Assembly (NCBI GenBank): GCA_003194525.1
Contig: NBIV01000133.1
Location: 1 to 64,000 of the forward strand
Length of the DNA stretch: 64,000 bases
Direction of reading: 5' to 3'
Source: Gracilariopsis chorda
Taxonomy: Eukaryota; Rhodophyta; Florideophyceae; Gracilariales; Gracilariaceae
Below the pieces are notes generated by a model, which was given only the letters and a program-made list of their open reading frames with translations, searched no databases and was not told the origin of the DNA. Shown one piece after another: positions 22,027 to 31,531 of this stretch (position 1 is its first letter; each line of letters opens with the position of its first letter). Made by a program: the position numbers and the translations under genes.

Positions 22027-22143
22027 CAAAAGTGTGTACAAGTGTGTTGTATAGTTTAAGTTGCATGCTTTAGCTGTTCTGTTAAGTAAGCTACACCAGT
22101 CGCTATATGTTACCGCACTTATTCCTCCTCCACCGGCCTTGCT
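22025..22143 (+). repeat. Inverted repeat copy 1 (~117 bp)
   Basis: Nearly identical to the reverse complement of 26736-26852 (ACAAAAGTGTGTACAAGTG start, CCGGCCTTGCT end). It lies between LTR C and the truncated copia element. It does not resemble a coding sequence, and its origin is unknown. Confidence 0.7.
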
Positions 22144-22189
22144 TTAGAGAACTGCTGCTAGGCAGGCCAGTGCCCGATTCTTTGGAAAC

Positions 22190-22597
22190 AGTGACGAAGT
22201 CGCCGCACAACTTTTGAAGGCCATACAGAACCTACAGGAGTCGCAGACAACCACCGCAGACCCCCCCCCCCAAAACGAGGGTAAGTATCTGCTAGACTCT
22301 GGTGCTCACCCAACTCACACGTCCTTACCACTAACCGACGCTACTTCGCTTTCCCAACCCTCATATACTACCACCACCGACGCTACAAAAATTCCCATAC
22401 ATCAGATGGGAACAATCAGCCTAAAGACTAAAGGCAACACACGAATATCCCTCCCGGATTTGGTCTCCAGACGCATTAAGGGTACACTTATCTCCATCCA
22501 CGGCCTCTCTAAACAATACGGCCTCGTGGCCTTTACCCCCAAACTAGCATTCGTTATCGATACAGCCACCCCCGCAATCATAGCAACCGCGAAGTGA
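22190..22597 (+). pseudogene. copia gag end and protease
   Basis: An open frame reads from the gag C-terminus into an aspartic protease with LLDSGAHPTH (copia-type DSG active site), ending at a stop at 22597. Further fragments in another frame to about 22840 lead into the pre-integrase region. Non-functional as it stands. Confidence 0.7.
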
Positions 22598-22849
22598 CAG
22601 GGAAACGGGTACTACTTGGCCGGGACCGCTTCAGCATCCAATGCAGTCTCGCAAGCCATTCCCACCTCTGCGCCACACACCGACATATCTCCCGTGTGCG
22701 GCACTGGAGGCACACTGCGCAGACGCCAGCGAAAGCCAAACAAGCTTAAGCCTAAACGTGCGAACCCCTCAATCAAACCCTAACACCAGACCACCCCGAC
22801 TGCCCTGCTCACAAGAGCAAAACCAAACTCGGAACTCGTAGCCGCCTTC

Positions 22850-23575
22850 CATGATTGGCACCTGCGGTATAACCACCTCAGACCACGCACCCTTCAAGAA
22901 ATGGCCAAGTGCGGCTTACTGAACCTTCCGCAAATATTACAGCGAACCCCCCCTCCAATCTCTTGCAGAGGGTGCATCCACGGCAAGCGCATGAAAATGG
23001 CCCATAAGAAGACCGATCACCAATACGACCAAGAACACACAGTATCGTCTGACATCGCCGGCCCCATCAACCCTCAATCTACTCACGGCAACAAGTACTT
23101 CGTAGTCTTTCTGGAAACCACGACAAGATTCCTTTTCACTTTCTGTGCGGCAACCAGAGACCAGTTATACGCCTTTACTGCGCAAGTACTCAACCTTATG
23201 CGCAATATGTTCGGCCTCTCCCCACTTCTCATCACCACAGACAATGCAGGCGAGTATCGTTCTCACACTTTCCAACGCATTCTTGACGGCCATGGCACGC
23301 AGCCCTCAACATCGACACCATACAGTCCCCAGGAAAACTCGCTCGCCGAGAGGGTAATTGGCACCCTTTCACGCATCGTACGGGCCAGCCTCTTGCACTC
23401 GAGACTGCCAAGCGCCTACTGGGAAGACGCACGTCGTGATGCTACTTTCAAATACAACCGCACCCTCCACAGCACTACACAAAAAAATCCCCTACACCGA
23501 ATGGCACTCAAAACCTCCGACCGTGTCGAACATGCTCATATTTGGACAGCTCGGCAGCATCCCAGTGGTAACTGA
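22850..23575 (+). pseudogene. copia integrase
   Basis: Pre-integrase zinc region (WHLRYNHLRPRTLQEM, then CRGCIHGK), followed by the DDE core: Asp in VSSDIAGPI, Asp in ITTDNAGEY, Glu in ENSLAERVIGT. The frame ends at 23575, where the continuing sequence shifts into the next frame. The catalytic triad is intact, but the polyprotein is broken. Confidence 0.8.
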
Positions 23576-25526
23576 CCCCCACGCGCAGCACAAGCTCGAC
23601 GAACGGGGCATTCTCGTCCGAGACATGTTCGGCATTAAAAGCTTACATGTAATGGTCCAGAACGTTAGGACTAATGAGTATCGAAAGGTTCGAGCCATCG
23701 ACTTCAAGCCATATCGGTGCGAAACCGATCCCGTGTGCACCACCAACGCCGCTTTCCGCGCATTCACCCCAACCCCAACTCCCACCCAAATTGACAAATT
23801 CACGCCAGCCCCTTTATCAAGACCGCATGCTCACCGATACCCCGATGCTCAATACTGGGCACAGGCACAAGATGCAGAATTAGATAAGTTGGATAAACTG
23901 GGAGTCATCGATTGGCTCCCGAAGGACCAGCTCCCAAACAAGCTCATCCCCCTTACCATGAAATATCGCTATAGGCGCGGGATCGTCGACGAAATCCTAC
24001 AGCAAAAGGCGCGTCTGGCCGTTCGCAGTGACCTTATGAAACCCCACCAGCACTTTGACCCCGATCACACCTCGGCGCATTTGGCCCAAAAGGAAACCGT
24101 TCGGCTAACCCTCGCGATTGCCGCCGCCAATAATCTAAATATTGAACACTTCGACAAGACCACAGCATACCCACACGAACTCTACCGGTATGAAAAGCCT
24201 GTATTCTTGCGACAACTTCCGGGTTTCGATGGTTCGTTCAAGCACCCAACACCCGGGGGCCGGCTTGTCCGCAATCTTTACGGTAACCCGTCCGGCTTTT
24301 TCTACTACCTCGAAGGCGCAATCGAATGCTTACGCAGGATCGGGTTTACCCAGGCCCCGGATGACCCATGTCTTTTTATGGAACACAAGTCACCCACCGA
24401 CTACACCGTCATTTGCCTCAACAGCGACGACTATCTATTCGCCTCAACCGCCACCAGCCGCATCGACAACCTATTCTCACAGCTCTCAAAAAAGTACAAC
24501 ATCCGCCGAATTGGCACACCGACTACATACCTCGGATGGACAATCACCTACACCGCTCAAGGTATACATATCAGCCAGCCTAACTACATAGAGCAAGCTC
24601 TTGCCTTCGCTCCGCTCTCCACCTGCAATCGTCGACAGTCCTCCCACACTTCGAAAGCCAAGTTTCACGGCCCTAGCGACAACGACACACTGCTTCCCAA
24701 CCTCAGCGACCTTTACCGACAAATTGTCGGGATTCTCCGATGGGTGACGGATTGCACTCGACCTGACATCGCGTTTGCCGTATCGCGCCTCGGTCAGGCG
24801 TCTCAAAACACCACAGTTCGACAATGGAACCTTTTGAAAGAAGTTCTGAGGTACCTCCCAGGCACAACACAGCATGGCATACTTTTCTGCTACGGTCCTG
24901 AGTCAAACTGTGCACAAATATCATTTACGACCTATGCCGACGCCGACTTTGCTACAGACGATACTAACAGGAAATCCATAACAGGCTACATCTCCACGGT
25001 CTGCAACGGGTCGATATCTTGGGCCTCCTGTCAACAATCTTGCGTGGCACTTTCAACTGCCGAAGCAGAATACATCGCCACCACATCAGCCGTCCAAACT
25101 ACTTGCTTTCTTCGGCGCACGCTGCGCTTTCTTCAGCTTCTCGACCCCTTCCCCTCTCGTGTCCTAGTCGACAACCAATCGGTTCTCGCTATCAGCCAAA
25201 ACACCGGAAACTCAAAGCGCCCCAAATTTATTGAATTAAGACATCATTATATCCGAGATCACCTTCAACGCCGCGACATTAAGCTTGAGTACGTCCCCTC
25301 ATCCCACAACCTGGCTGACGTACTCACAAAACCCACGGGACGGGTTGCGTTTCTACGACTCCGCGCGGCGTTGCACATAACACCTCCCGGCGCTGCTTCT
25401 CGTACTCCCCAGCATCAGGTGGTGTGTTATCACAACAAAAACGGTCATGTACGTGAAGATTCTGACGAGTCTCGAACAGTGCCTCTCACAGAGTCTGTTG
25501 TCACACGTAGCCAGTGCACACCTTAG
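23480..25526 (+). pseudogene. copia reverse transcriptase and RNase H
   Basis: The open frame includes the post-integrase block, RT (KARLAVRSD; FDKTTAYPHEL for the usual DVKTAFL block; NSDDYLFAS for the usual YVDD) and a good RNase H (TYADADFA, STAEAEYIATTSA, VDNQSVLAIS, IELRHHYIRDHL, LADVLTKP). Both Asp of the second RT motif are present in an altered context. The fusion to integrase is lost by frameshift near 23500. Confidence 0.8.
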
Positions 25527-25794
25527 CCGCCGCCGCCTAGTACACTTAAGCTCGAAACCGACGACACCTCAGTATACTTCGAGCCATCGGCTCCTTCCAT
25601 AACGTCACCACACTTCGTATTCACCTCTACAGGTATAGCTAGTATCCACCATCGGATTTACACCCAACACTCGTATGGAGTAGAGGGCTCTTCCACTGAG
25701 TCTACCCTCCATAGGGAGCAAGGACTCGGACGCCTTGAGAGCTACAACCCGCACGGGTTTTGCTCCACAAAAACGGAGTTTCCTGTGCACTCCA
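25526..25794 (+). repeat. Probable 3' LTR end of copia element
   Basis: Directly follows the RNase H stop. It ends TTTTGCTCCACA and shares with the gypsy LTRs the pattern TATTCACCT, TTTACACCC, GGGCTCTTCCACTGAGTCTACCC near 25618-25710. The left boundary was not determined because no intact 5' LTR is present for comparison. Confidence 0.4.
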
Positions 25795-26528
25795 TGTTGC
25801 ATATGGCAACCACTCGCTTGGTACTGCCGAGATGTTTATTCCACTCTGGGTTCCGGTCGAGGGGCCAGTTTGCATAGCAATTTTGTCTATGTTCATAATG
25901 TATCTCTCGGTTGACTCTTGGTAATTTTCTAGTTCTATGCGTATCGTTTGTACTCTATCTAGATACCATGATCTGCATACGTTGCGGTCTCTTATGATCA
26001 TATAGATTTCTTCAATTTGATCTGCCCAAAAATTTGCGGCTAGATGCGGTGGTACTGTATATACAAATTTGTGATTCGAAGAAGGCCCTTAGAAGTCCTT
26101 AGTGCGACTGATATTGTCTCGATTCCTGATTCTATACTTTTGGCTTCAATGAAGTCCTCGCGATATTCTTTTTGTTGGTACGTGAGGACTCCGCCCCCTT
26201 ACCCTCCAGCGCTGGAGTACGTTAAAAGCCAGTCGCATCTTTCAATCGCAGCATACCCTTGGATTGTTGGCGTATCGTCCTGCAGTTGAAGATGAGTCTC
26301 TTGCTGGCAGAGAACGTCTGCCTTGTATTGGTGAGCGGTGGCTGCAAGCTCGGCGCATTTTCCTGATCCTAGAAGACTTCGACCATTTAGTTGAAGAATA
26401 CTTACCTTCGTCGGTGATTTTTGTGAACTCGTATTTTTTAGTGGTTGTGAAGCTATTAGCCTCCGTAGGAGACCCGGTCGCGATCTCATTTCGCTTCTCT
26501 GCGACATGATCGTAGAGAAGTCAGGCAC
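25795..26528 (-). mobile_element. LINE endonuclease fragment
   Basis: The minus-strand translation resembles the APE-type endonuclease of non-LTR retrotransposons: VSILQLNGRSLLGSGKCAEL, then CQQETHLQLQD, a Gly-Gly-Val segment and ETISVALRTSKGLLRITNLYI. It is broken by a stop near 26035. No reverse transcriptase is present. The fragment ends against the copia 3' end. Confidence 0.6.
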
Positions 26529-26852
26529 ACCGCGTGAAGGCGAGTTGCGTGTGCCCTACACTAGTTCGATTACTACATAGGGCAGAGCACTGCAATTGAA
26601 GGCAACACCGTGAAGACTGTTCGTGGCAAGGCCAACCTCCGGTCCCAGTCGCCCACCACAGCAGCTCGCTATGTGCACATACACTCACCGAAATTCAAAT
26701 AAATGCACCAAACCGCCTGCCTTGTTCGTGAAGAGCAAGGCCGGTGGAGGAGGAATAAGTGCGGTAACATATAGCGACTGGTGTAGTTTACTTAACAGAA
26801 CAGCTAAAGCATGCACCTTAAACTATACAAAACACTTGTACACACTTTTGTA
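26529..26852. repeat. Spacer with inverted repeat copy 2 (26736-26852)
   Basis: 26736-26852 is the inverted copy of 22025-22143 and ends exactly at the TA target site of the Tc1/mariner element. The preceding 200 bp holds nothing recognisable. Confidence 0.65.
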
Positions 26853-28093
26853 TATGAAATATAAAATAAATCCACGAAATTCAATAAATCCAAAACGTTC
26901 TTTAATGTTTTTGGCGCCATTTGTTTTCGTACCTGAACAAAAAAGCGGCTACCACAACAACAAAGCCATGCAAAACAGTTCTTGAACAAGAACTTTTAAA
27001 ACAGCGTTACAAATAATGCCTCGTGGTAAAGCACTAACTGACAGAGAAAGAGGCATCATTCTAGCCTTACGACATGAAAAAATCAGCGAGCGAGAAATTG
27101 CTGATGCTGTCGGTCGATCCAGGGGAGCTGTTCAAAAGGTTCTGAACAACCCCAACAAATCCAAACGCAAGTATTCAAGAGCTAACAACCGTAAGCTTAC
27201 CAAAAAAAACGGAGCGTCGAATCATTCGAAAGGCCCTGACTGGTGAGTTTAGTGCCAATGAAATACGTCGGTAAATGAAACTACCGGTCACAACCCGCCG
27301 TGTTCAGCAAATAATTCACAATGTACCTCACCTGAAGTACAAGAAAATGATGAAAAGTCCATACATGAAGACTTCACAAAAAATTCGAAGAATGGAATTT
27401 GCCAGGAACTACCTTCAATCAAATGCTTTTGACTGGAAAAATGTCATTTTCACGGATGTAAAAAAGTTTAATTTGGATGGACCCGATGGCAATCGCATGT
27501 ATCGGCATGATTTTAGAACCGAACCAAGGTGGTTTTCTAAACGCAATATGGGAGGAGATTTTGTAATGGTTTGGGGAGCCATTTCTTACTACGGTGCTTT
27601 GCAGGTAGTGCAACTAAACGGTAATCAGAGTTCTAATGACTATGTGGAACTACTTGACGAGAACCTTTTACCGTTTGTTGTTGAAACACTCGGAGAGAAT
27701 TGGACTTTGGTTCATGATGGGGCTTTTATTAATCGTTCTAATGCCACCAAAGAGTGGATAGCACGCAAGAAGATGGATTTTCTACAGTGGCTTGCTCATA
27801 GTCCGGACCTTAATTTAATCGAAAATGTCTGGGGTACTATGGTTCGAGATGTCTACCAGGGTTTCAAGCAGTTTGAAACTGTAGAAGAGCTTGGTGCAAA
27901 GATTGAATCAGTTTGGAATAATATCGAAGAAGCTTTTATAAGGAATCTTTACCGTTCTATCAATAACCGTCTATGTGTGTGTGCTGGACGCAAATGGTGG
28001 GCCATCAGGCTACTGAATGTGTTGTTTTGGCTAAGAAGTCCTTTTTGGACTTTTGGACTTATTGAATTTCGTGGATTTATGGTAAATTTCACA
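26853..28093 (+). mobile_element. Tc1/mariner (DD34E) transposon, nearly complete
   Basis: 1241 bp flanked by TA at 26851-26852 and 28094-28095. The terminal inverted repeats start T(A/G)TGAAAT and share ATAAATCCACGAAATTCAATAA plus a TCCAAAA tail. It carries one transposase gene in two frames. Size, TA duplication and DD34E spacing all fit the IS630/Tc1/mariner superfamily. Confidence 0.85.
27016..28017 (+). pseudogene. Tc1/mariner transposase, frameshifted
   Basis: N-terminal helix-turn-helix (27016 onward, MPRGKALTDRERG start, then REIADAVGRSRGAVQKVL). The frame shifts near 27200, a stop lies at 27272-27274, and the catalytic part runs in the frame of 27275. Catalytic Asp in IFTDVKKFNLDGPDG, Asp in LVHDGAF, and Glu in SPDLNLIENVWG, with 34 residues between the second Asp and the Glu (DD34E). 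The residue after the first Asp is Val where Glu is common. It would cut and paste the element at TA sites, but this copy cannot make a full protein. Confidence 0.8.
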
Positions 28094-28577
28094 TACTAAA
28101 TCCTAAAGTTGTTGTTGTTTGAGTTTTGCTTTGTTATTTCGGTACTATCACTTTGAATGCTATTCTACTCCATTGTCTATGAGCTACTTCTTCAACTTTG
28201 ACCTGCCTTGCTCTTCGCGAGCTAGGCCGGCAGTCTACTGGACTTATTTGAATTTCGCAGAGTGTACTGCATAATCTATCCTCCGCGCACTTTGCGCGCC
28301 ACACGAACAATTCTCGCAATCACTGAGCGTCGAGCGGCGCTCCCCCCTGGAGCACGCGACCTAGGTTTCCACGTCGACAATGTCGACTCGAGCTCTCGTA
28401 TGAGAACACCTAAGGACTACATGTTCGACGGTTTTCTTCACGTTCGTCGCGCAGTCGCAGCGTCAACACTTCGTCATCGTGGCTTCTGCACCCACCGTCG
28501 TTCCATTTACAATCACTGTTCTGAACTATATACAGTACCGTCTGATATCTAAGCTTCTACAAGGGTACGCTCAAACC
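28094..28577. other. Intergenic, upstream of AhpD-like gene
   Basis: No gene seen. A TATATA motif at about 28528-28533 lies some 50 bp before the chosen ATG (28578) of the next gene and could be its TATA box. Confidence 0.4.
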
Positions 28578-29993
28578 ATGACAAATCATGCTCCTTCTAA
28601 CACCCCACGCACTCTCACTGAAGCTTTAGTACCTTACGCACTGCCAGAATCTTCTTTTCGCCAATTCATTCCGTGTCGAGAAGTCACTAAACGATTTCTG
28701 GGTGAAGATGTATCATTCTATCCTGTCATGGCACTCTCTCCGGTTGCTATGCACACTCATATCGGTTTGTTCAGACGCTGCTTCTATGCGCCTTTTGTGG
28801 AGCTTCGTTTATCCGCAGTTACACCCGAGCTGCGGCAAATCGCCTTTGTAGCCTCCACCTCAACTTTTGAGTGTTCTTACTGCCTCGCACATGGCCTGGC
28901 CTTTGGTGATATGTTAAGTGGTGCAATGGAAAACCAACTTCGTCGGGGTTGTCCGCTCCCCAAATACTCAGTAAACCTGGAAGCAGAACATCTCACACCA
29001 ATTCAATCAGCAGTCATCCGTCTTGCAATCGCTGTTTCTAAACGTAAGCATACGGCTTCAAAGGGTCAGCTCTTGCCCCTCTGCCAGAACCTTTCCCGTT
29101 TGTTCGCAAATGGTGGGAACAAACACCACAGCCATGATGTTGAAGTCATCAAGTCCATTGTTTGCTTTGTGGGCGCCCTCAACACATTCATGGGCATTAT
29201 GGGCGTGCAACTGGAGCCGAAAGCAAGTGCTTTTGCCAGTGTGCGTGCTGCCGAGGTGGGAGTGAACTTCGAGCCGGGAATACACGCGTCTGCTACACAT
29301 AATACTGATAGCCATCGTGATAGCCAGAGTGGTGGGCATAGCGATCATATGTCAGCGAAACATTCCTCTGTTGGTGGGATATTGGCAAACTTCATCGATT
29401 TCGTAGGATTAGTTCCGGACATAATCGCAATGATGGCACTTGAGCGAGAGATTTACAGTGAAACTCCGACAAGCAACGAAGCACTCGATGAGTGGGTGAA
29501 GCATCAGCTTAGTGGTAATGTTCCCCAGTTTATGGCAAACATCCAGCGATTGGGATTCAAGCAAGCTGTTTGCTTTGGACTGCAGGCAAATGTGCTCAGA
29601 GGAAGTGAACATAGTGCGAATGGTGACAAAAGTGAAGTGAAATGGACAAGGAGAGAACGATGTGGATTGATGTACGTGTATGGAACTGTAGTAGGATGCG
29701 AAGAGATGCGAGTGCTGGGGAAGAAATTATGCCCAAATGGCAATACCAGCGACTTCAAATCACTAATGAACAACCAGGAATGTGAAACAAAATGGTCATC
29801 CGGCTTTGTGGCAGCAAAGACGGTTGTAGTGGAACATATTGTCAACGCAGAGAACGTATCGACAGAAACCATTCAACTGATAGTGAAAGAATTTCCTGCG
29901 GAGGGGGTTGTGGAAGTTGTTTCATTGATCAGCTTTTTGTGTTTCTTACATCGTGTCATAATGTTGTTCAATGATGAAGAAATGTGTCAATGA
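28578..29993 (+). CDS. AhpD/carboxymuconolactone decarboxylase-like protein
   Basis: 471 residues. Residues about 60-115 carry the AhpD-type core: SPVAMHTHIGLFRR, then ELRQIAFVAS and CSYCLAHGLAF. The Cys-x2-Cys-x3-His at residues 99-106 is the alkylhydroperoxidase active site, where two cysteines are redox-active. The rest has a His/Ser-rich loop (about 235-260) and a second helical half (LMYVYGTVVGCEEM) that may be a degenerate repeat without the Cys pair. Families of this fold reduce peroxides or decarboxylate lactones; the substrate here is unknown. ATG 28578 is chosen because a TATATA motif lies about 50 bp upstream; the frame also reaches an ATG at 28479. No intron is evident. Single-exon gene between transposon relics. 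Confidence 0.65.
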   Translation: MTNHAPSNTPRTLTEALVPYALPESSFRQFIPCREVTKRFLGEDVSFYPVMALSPVAMHTHIGLFRRCFYAPFVELRLSAVTPELRQIAFVASTSTFECSYCLAHGLAFGDMLSGAMENQLRRGCPLPKYSVNLEAEHLTPIQSAVIRLAIAVSKRKHTASKGQLLPLCQNLSRLFANGGNKHHSHDVEVIKSIVCFVGALNTFMGIMGVQLEPKASAFASVRAAEVGVNFEPGIHASATHNTDSHRDSQSGGHSDHMSAKHSSVGGILANFIDFVGLVPDIIAMMALEREIYSETPTSNEALDEWVKHQLSGNVPQFMANIQRLGFKQAVCFGLQANVLRGSEHSANGDKSEVKWTRRERCGLMYVYGTVVGCEEMRVLGKKLCPNGNTSDFKSLMNNQECETKWSSGFVAAKTVVVEHIVNAENVSTETIQLIVKEFPAEGVVEVVSLISFLCFLHRVIMLFNDEEMCQ

Positions 29994-29999
29994 ACATTT

Positions 30000-30765
30000 A
30001 ATGTTTATTACAGAGCACTGTGGTGACAGAACAGATGCCCAGGGACGGCGCCGGTCAAGGTGGTGACCCTGGGTGTCTTTATGGGCGGATGAGCTCCTGG
30101 AACGTGGCCAGGTGTGTGCGCGTCGCCACGAAGAAAGTATGTATAGCATATAGAGATAGAGAACACGCGGTGCTGGTGAAATCAAGAGTCTTTGCGCGTC
30201 GCCACACTCCCCGCCACCGCGTGAGACGAGGGGTCGTTGTGGCAAATTTGACGAGTAAGGGTTTGAAAGCGGTGTGGCCGCAAAGGTTTTGTTAGAACAT
30301 CTGCAAGCATGAGTGAAGATGGGAGATGCTTGACATGCATATGTTTGCAGCGAACAGCGTCGAGAAGAAAGTGATGACGAATGTCAATATGTTTGCGGCG
30401 TCGCGTTGGAGCATTGGAGTTAGAGAGCAGAACTGCTGCTTGGTTGTCAACATTCAACACATTTGGAGCGCATGGGAAGAACTGAAGCTGGCCTAGCAAA
30501 CCACGAATCCATAGAATCTCTTGCACTGCTTGGGCCGCTGCAATGTACTCGGCTTCACAGACCAAACCTTGGTGGCAGCAGAAGTGTTAGGTCCTCTTGA
30601 GGTGAAAACTATGTTATCGAAGACAGCTCTACTAAGCGACGAAGTAAGATTAAGATCGAATATATCCGCAAACTGCCACACACTACAACTGAACTTTCGG
30701 GCACGCTGTAACATAACAACCGAAACTTGACATGAAACGACTCTTATTACACAAACCAAACCGAA
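30000..30765 (-). mobile_element. Ty1/copia RNase H relic
   Basis: The minus frame 30565-30182 reads VCEAEYIAAAQAVQEILWIRG, VDNQAAVLLSNS, DIRHHFLLDAV and LADVLTKPL, which is the C-terminal RNase H of a copia element. A related out-of-frame part extends to about 30760. The ~180 bp after its stop may be LTR remnant. It belongs to a different copia lineage from the element at 22150-25775. Confidence 0.75.
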
Positions 30766-31531
30766 ATTTGCGATGCGTTCTCTCGAGCAGTGGTCTGGCG
30801 ATATACATTATTGAGAACTAGTAAGCACACTCAGGTTAACGATTTGGAACACCCTTTTGCATGATCCAAGAAGGATCCAAGAAGGATCCAGAAAGGATCC
30901 AAAGGGGGAGTAGCCAGGGTGTAAGGGATCGGTAAGGGAAGCTTTCCACTATGCCCAAGGACAAATGCACCTCTTTGGTGAAGCTCTTGCGTAAAACAAC
31001 ATAGTCCGAAGCGTTAGCTTCCAACTTGGACGCTCCAAGTGGGTTCCCTGGCATTCTCATTCTGCACTGCGGGAGAAGTTCTCCTGAAGAAGGTAAAGGG
31101 ACAGCGTCTATCTACCCTTCCCCTGTCAAAACTCCTGTTCCCGTTGCTTTCTTTGGTGACTAAAGTTTGGTCATCACATGATGATGCTGTGCCAACTGAA
31201 ATTTTTCTCAAAAACAGGAATGTTCTGTGCGTCCCCCTGTTCCCTCTAAACAGCCACATTGCTGACGGGAGCGCAAAACCCAAAATTACGTTCTGTAACA
31301 GAACGTAATTTTGGTTTTTGCAGAACTTCTGTTGTTGCCATTTCACTTGTGCATGTCCGCGGGCATCCACGTCATTGCGTACCACAGGCACCTCAATTCC
31401 CTTCCTCGCGCCTTCGGTTGTGTGGCGCACATCAGAAGCTTTCCTTTACTTGTACCTAAACTGTTCGTATCAAGAAAGAAAAGCAATACTCACCAATAGC
31501 CAGTGCCGTTTGGCTCGAGACTGGCCTCAAC
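30766..31531. other. Intergenic before Sec1 gene, with repeat and long hairpin
   Basis: Holds four spaced copies of a GGATCCAA(G)AA unit at about 30863-30905 and a long near-perfect inverted repeat at 31273-31321. No gene seen. Confidence 0.5.
31273..31321. repeat. 49-nt near-perfect inverted repeat
   Basis: Arms CCAAAATTACGTTCTGT (31280-31296) and ACAGAACGTAATTTTGG (31298-31314) are perfect complements around one base. The pairing extends by six more bases beyond a single mismatch, giving 24-base arms. Confidence 0.8.

Larger units (their letters stand above)
22150..25775 (+). mobile_element. Ty1/copia retrotransposon, 5'-truncated
   Basis: Domain order protease, integrase, RT, RNase H is diagnostic of Ty1/copia. 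It begins abruptly in the C-terminal part of gag (about 22155) with no matching 5' LTR. After RNase H (25526) comes about 240 bp that ends GGGTTTTGCTCCACA near 25772 and looks like a 3' LTR end. Frameshifts separate protease, integrase and RT. Confidence 0.85.
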
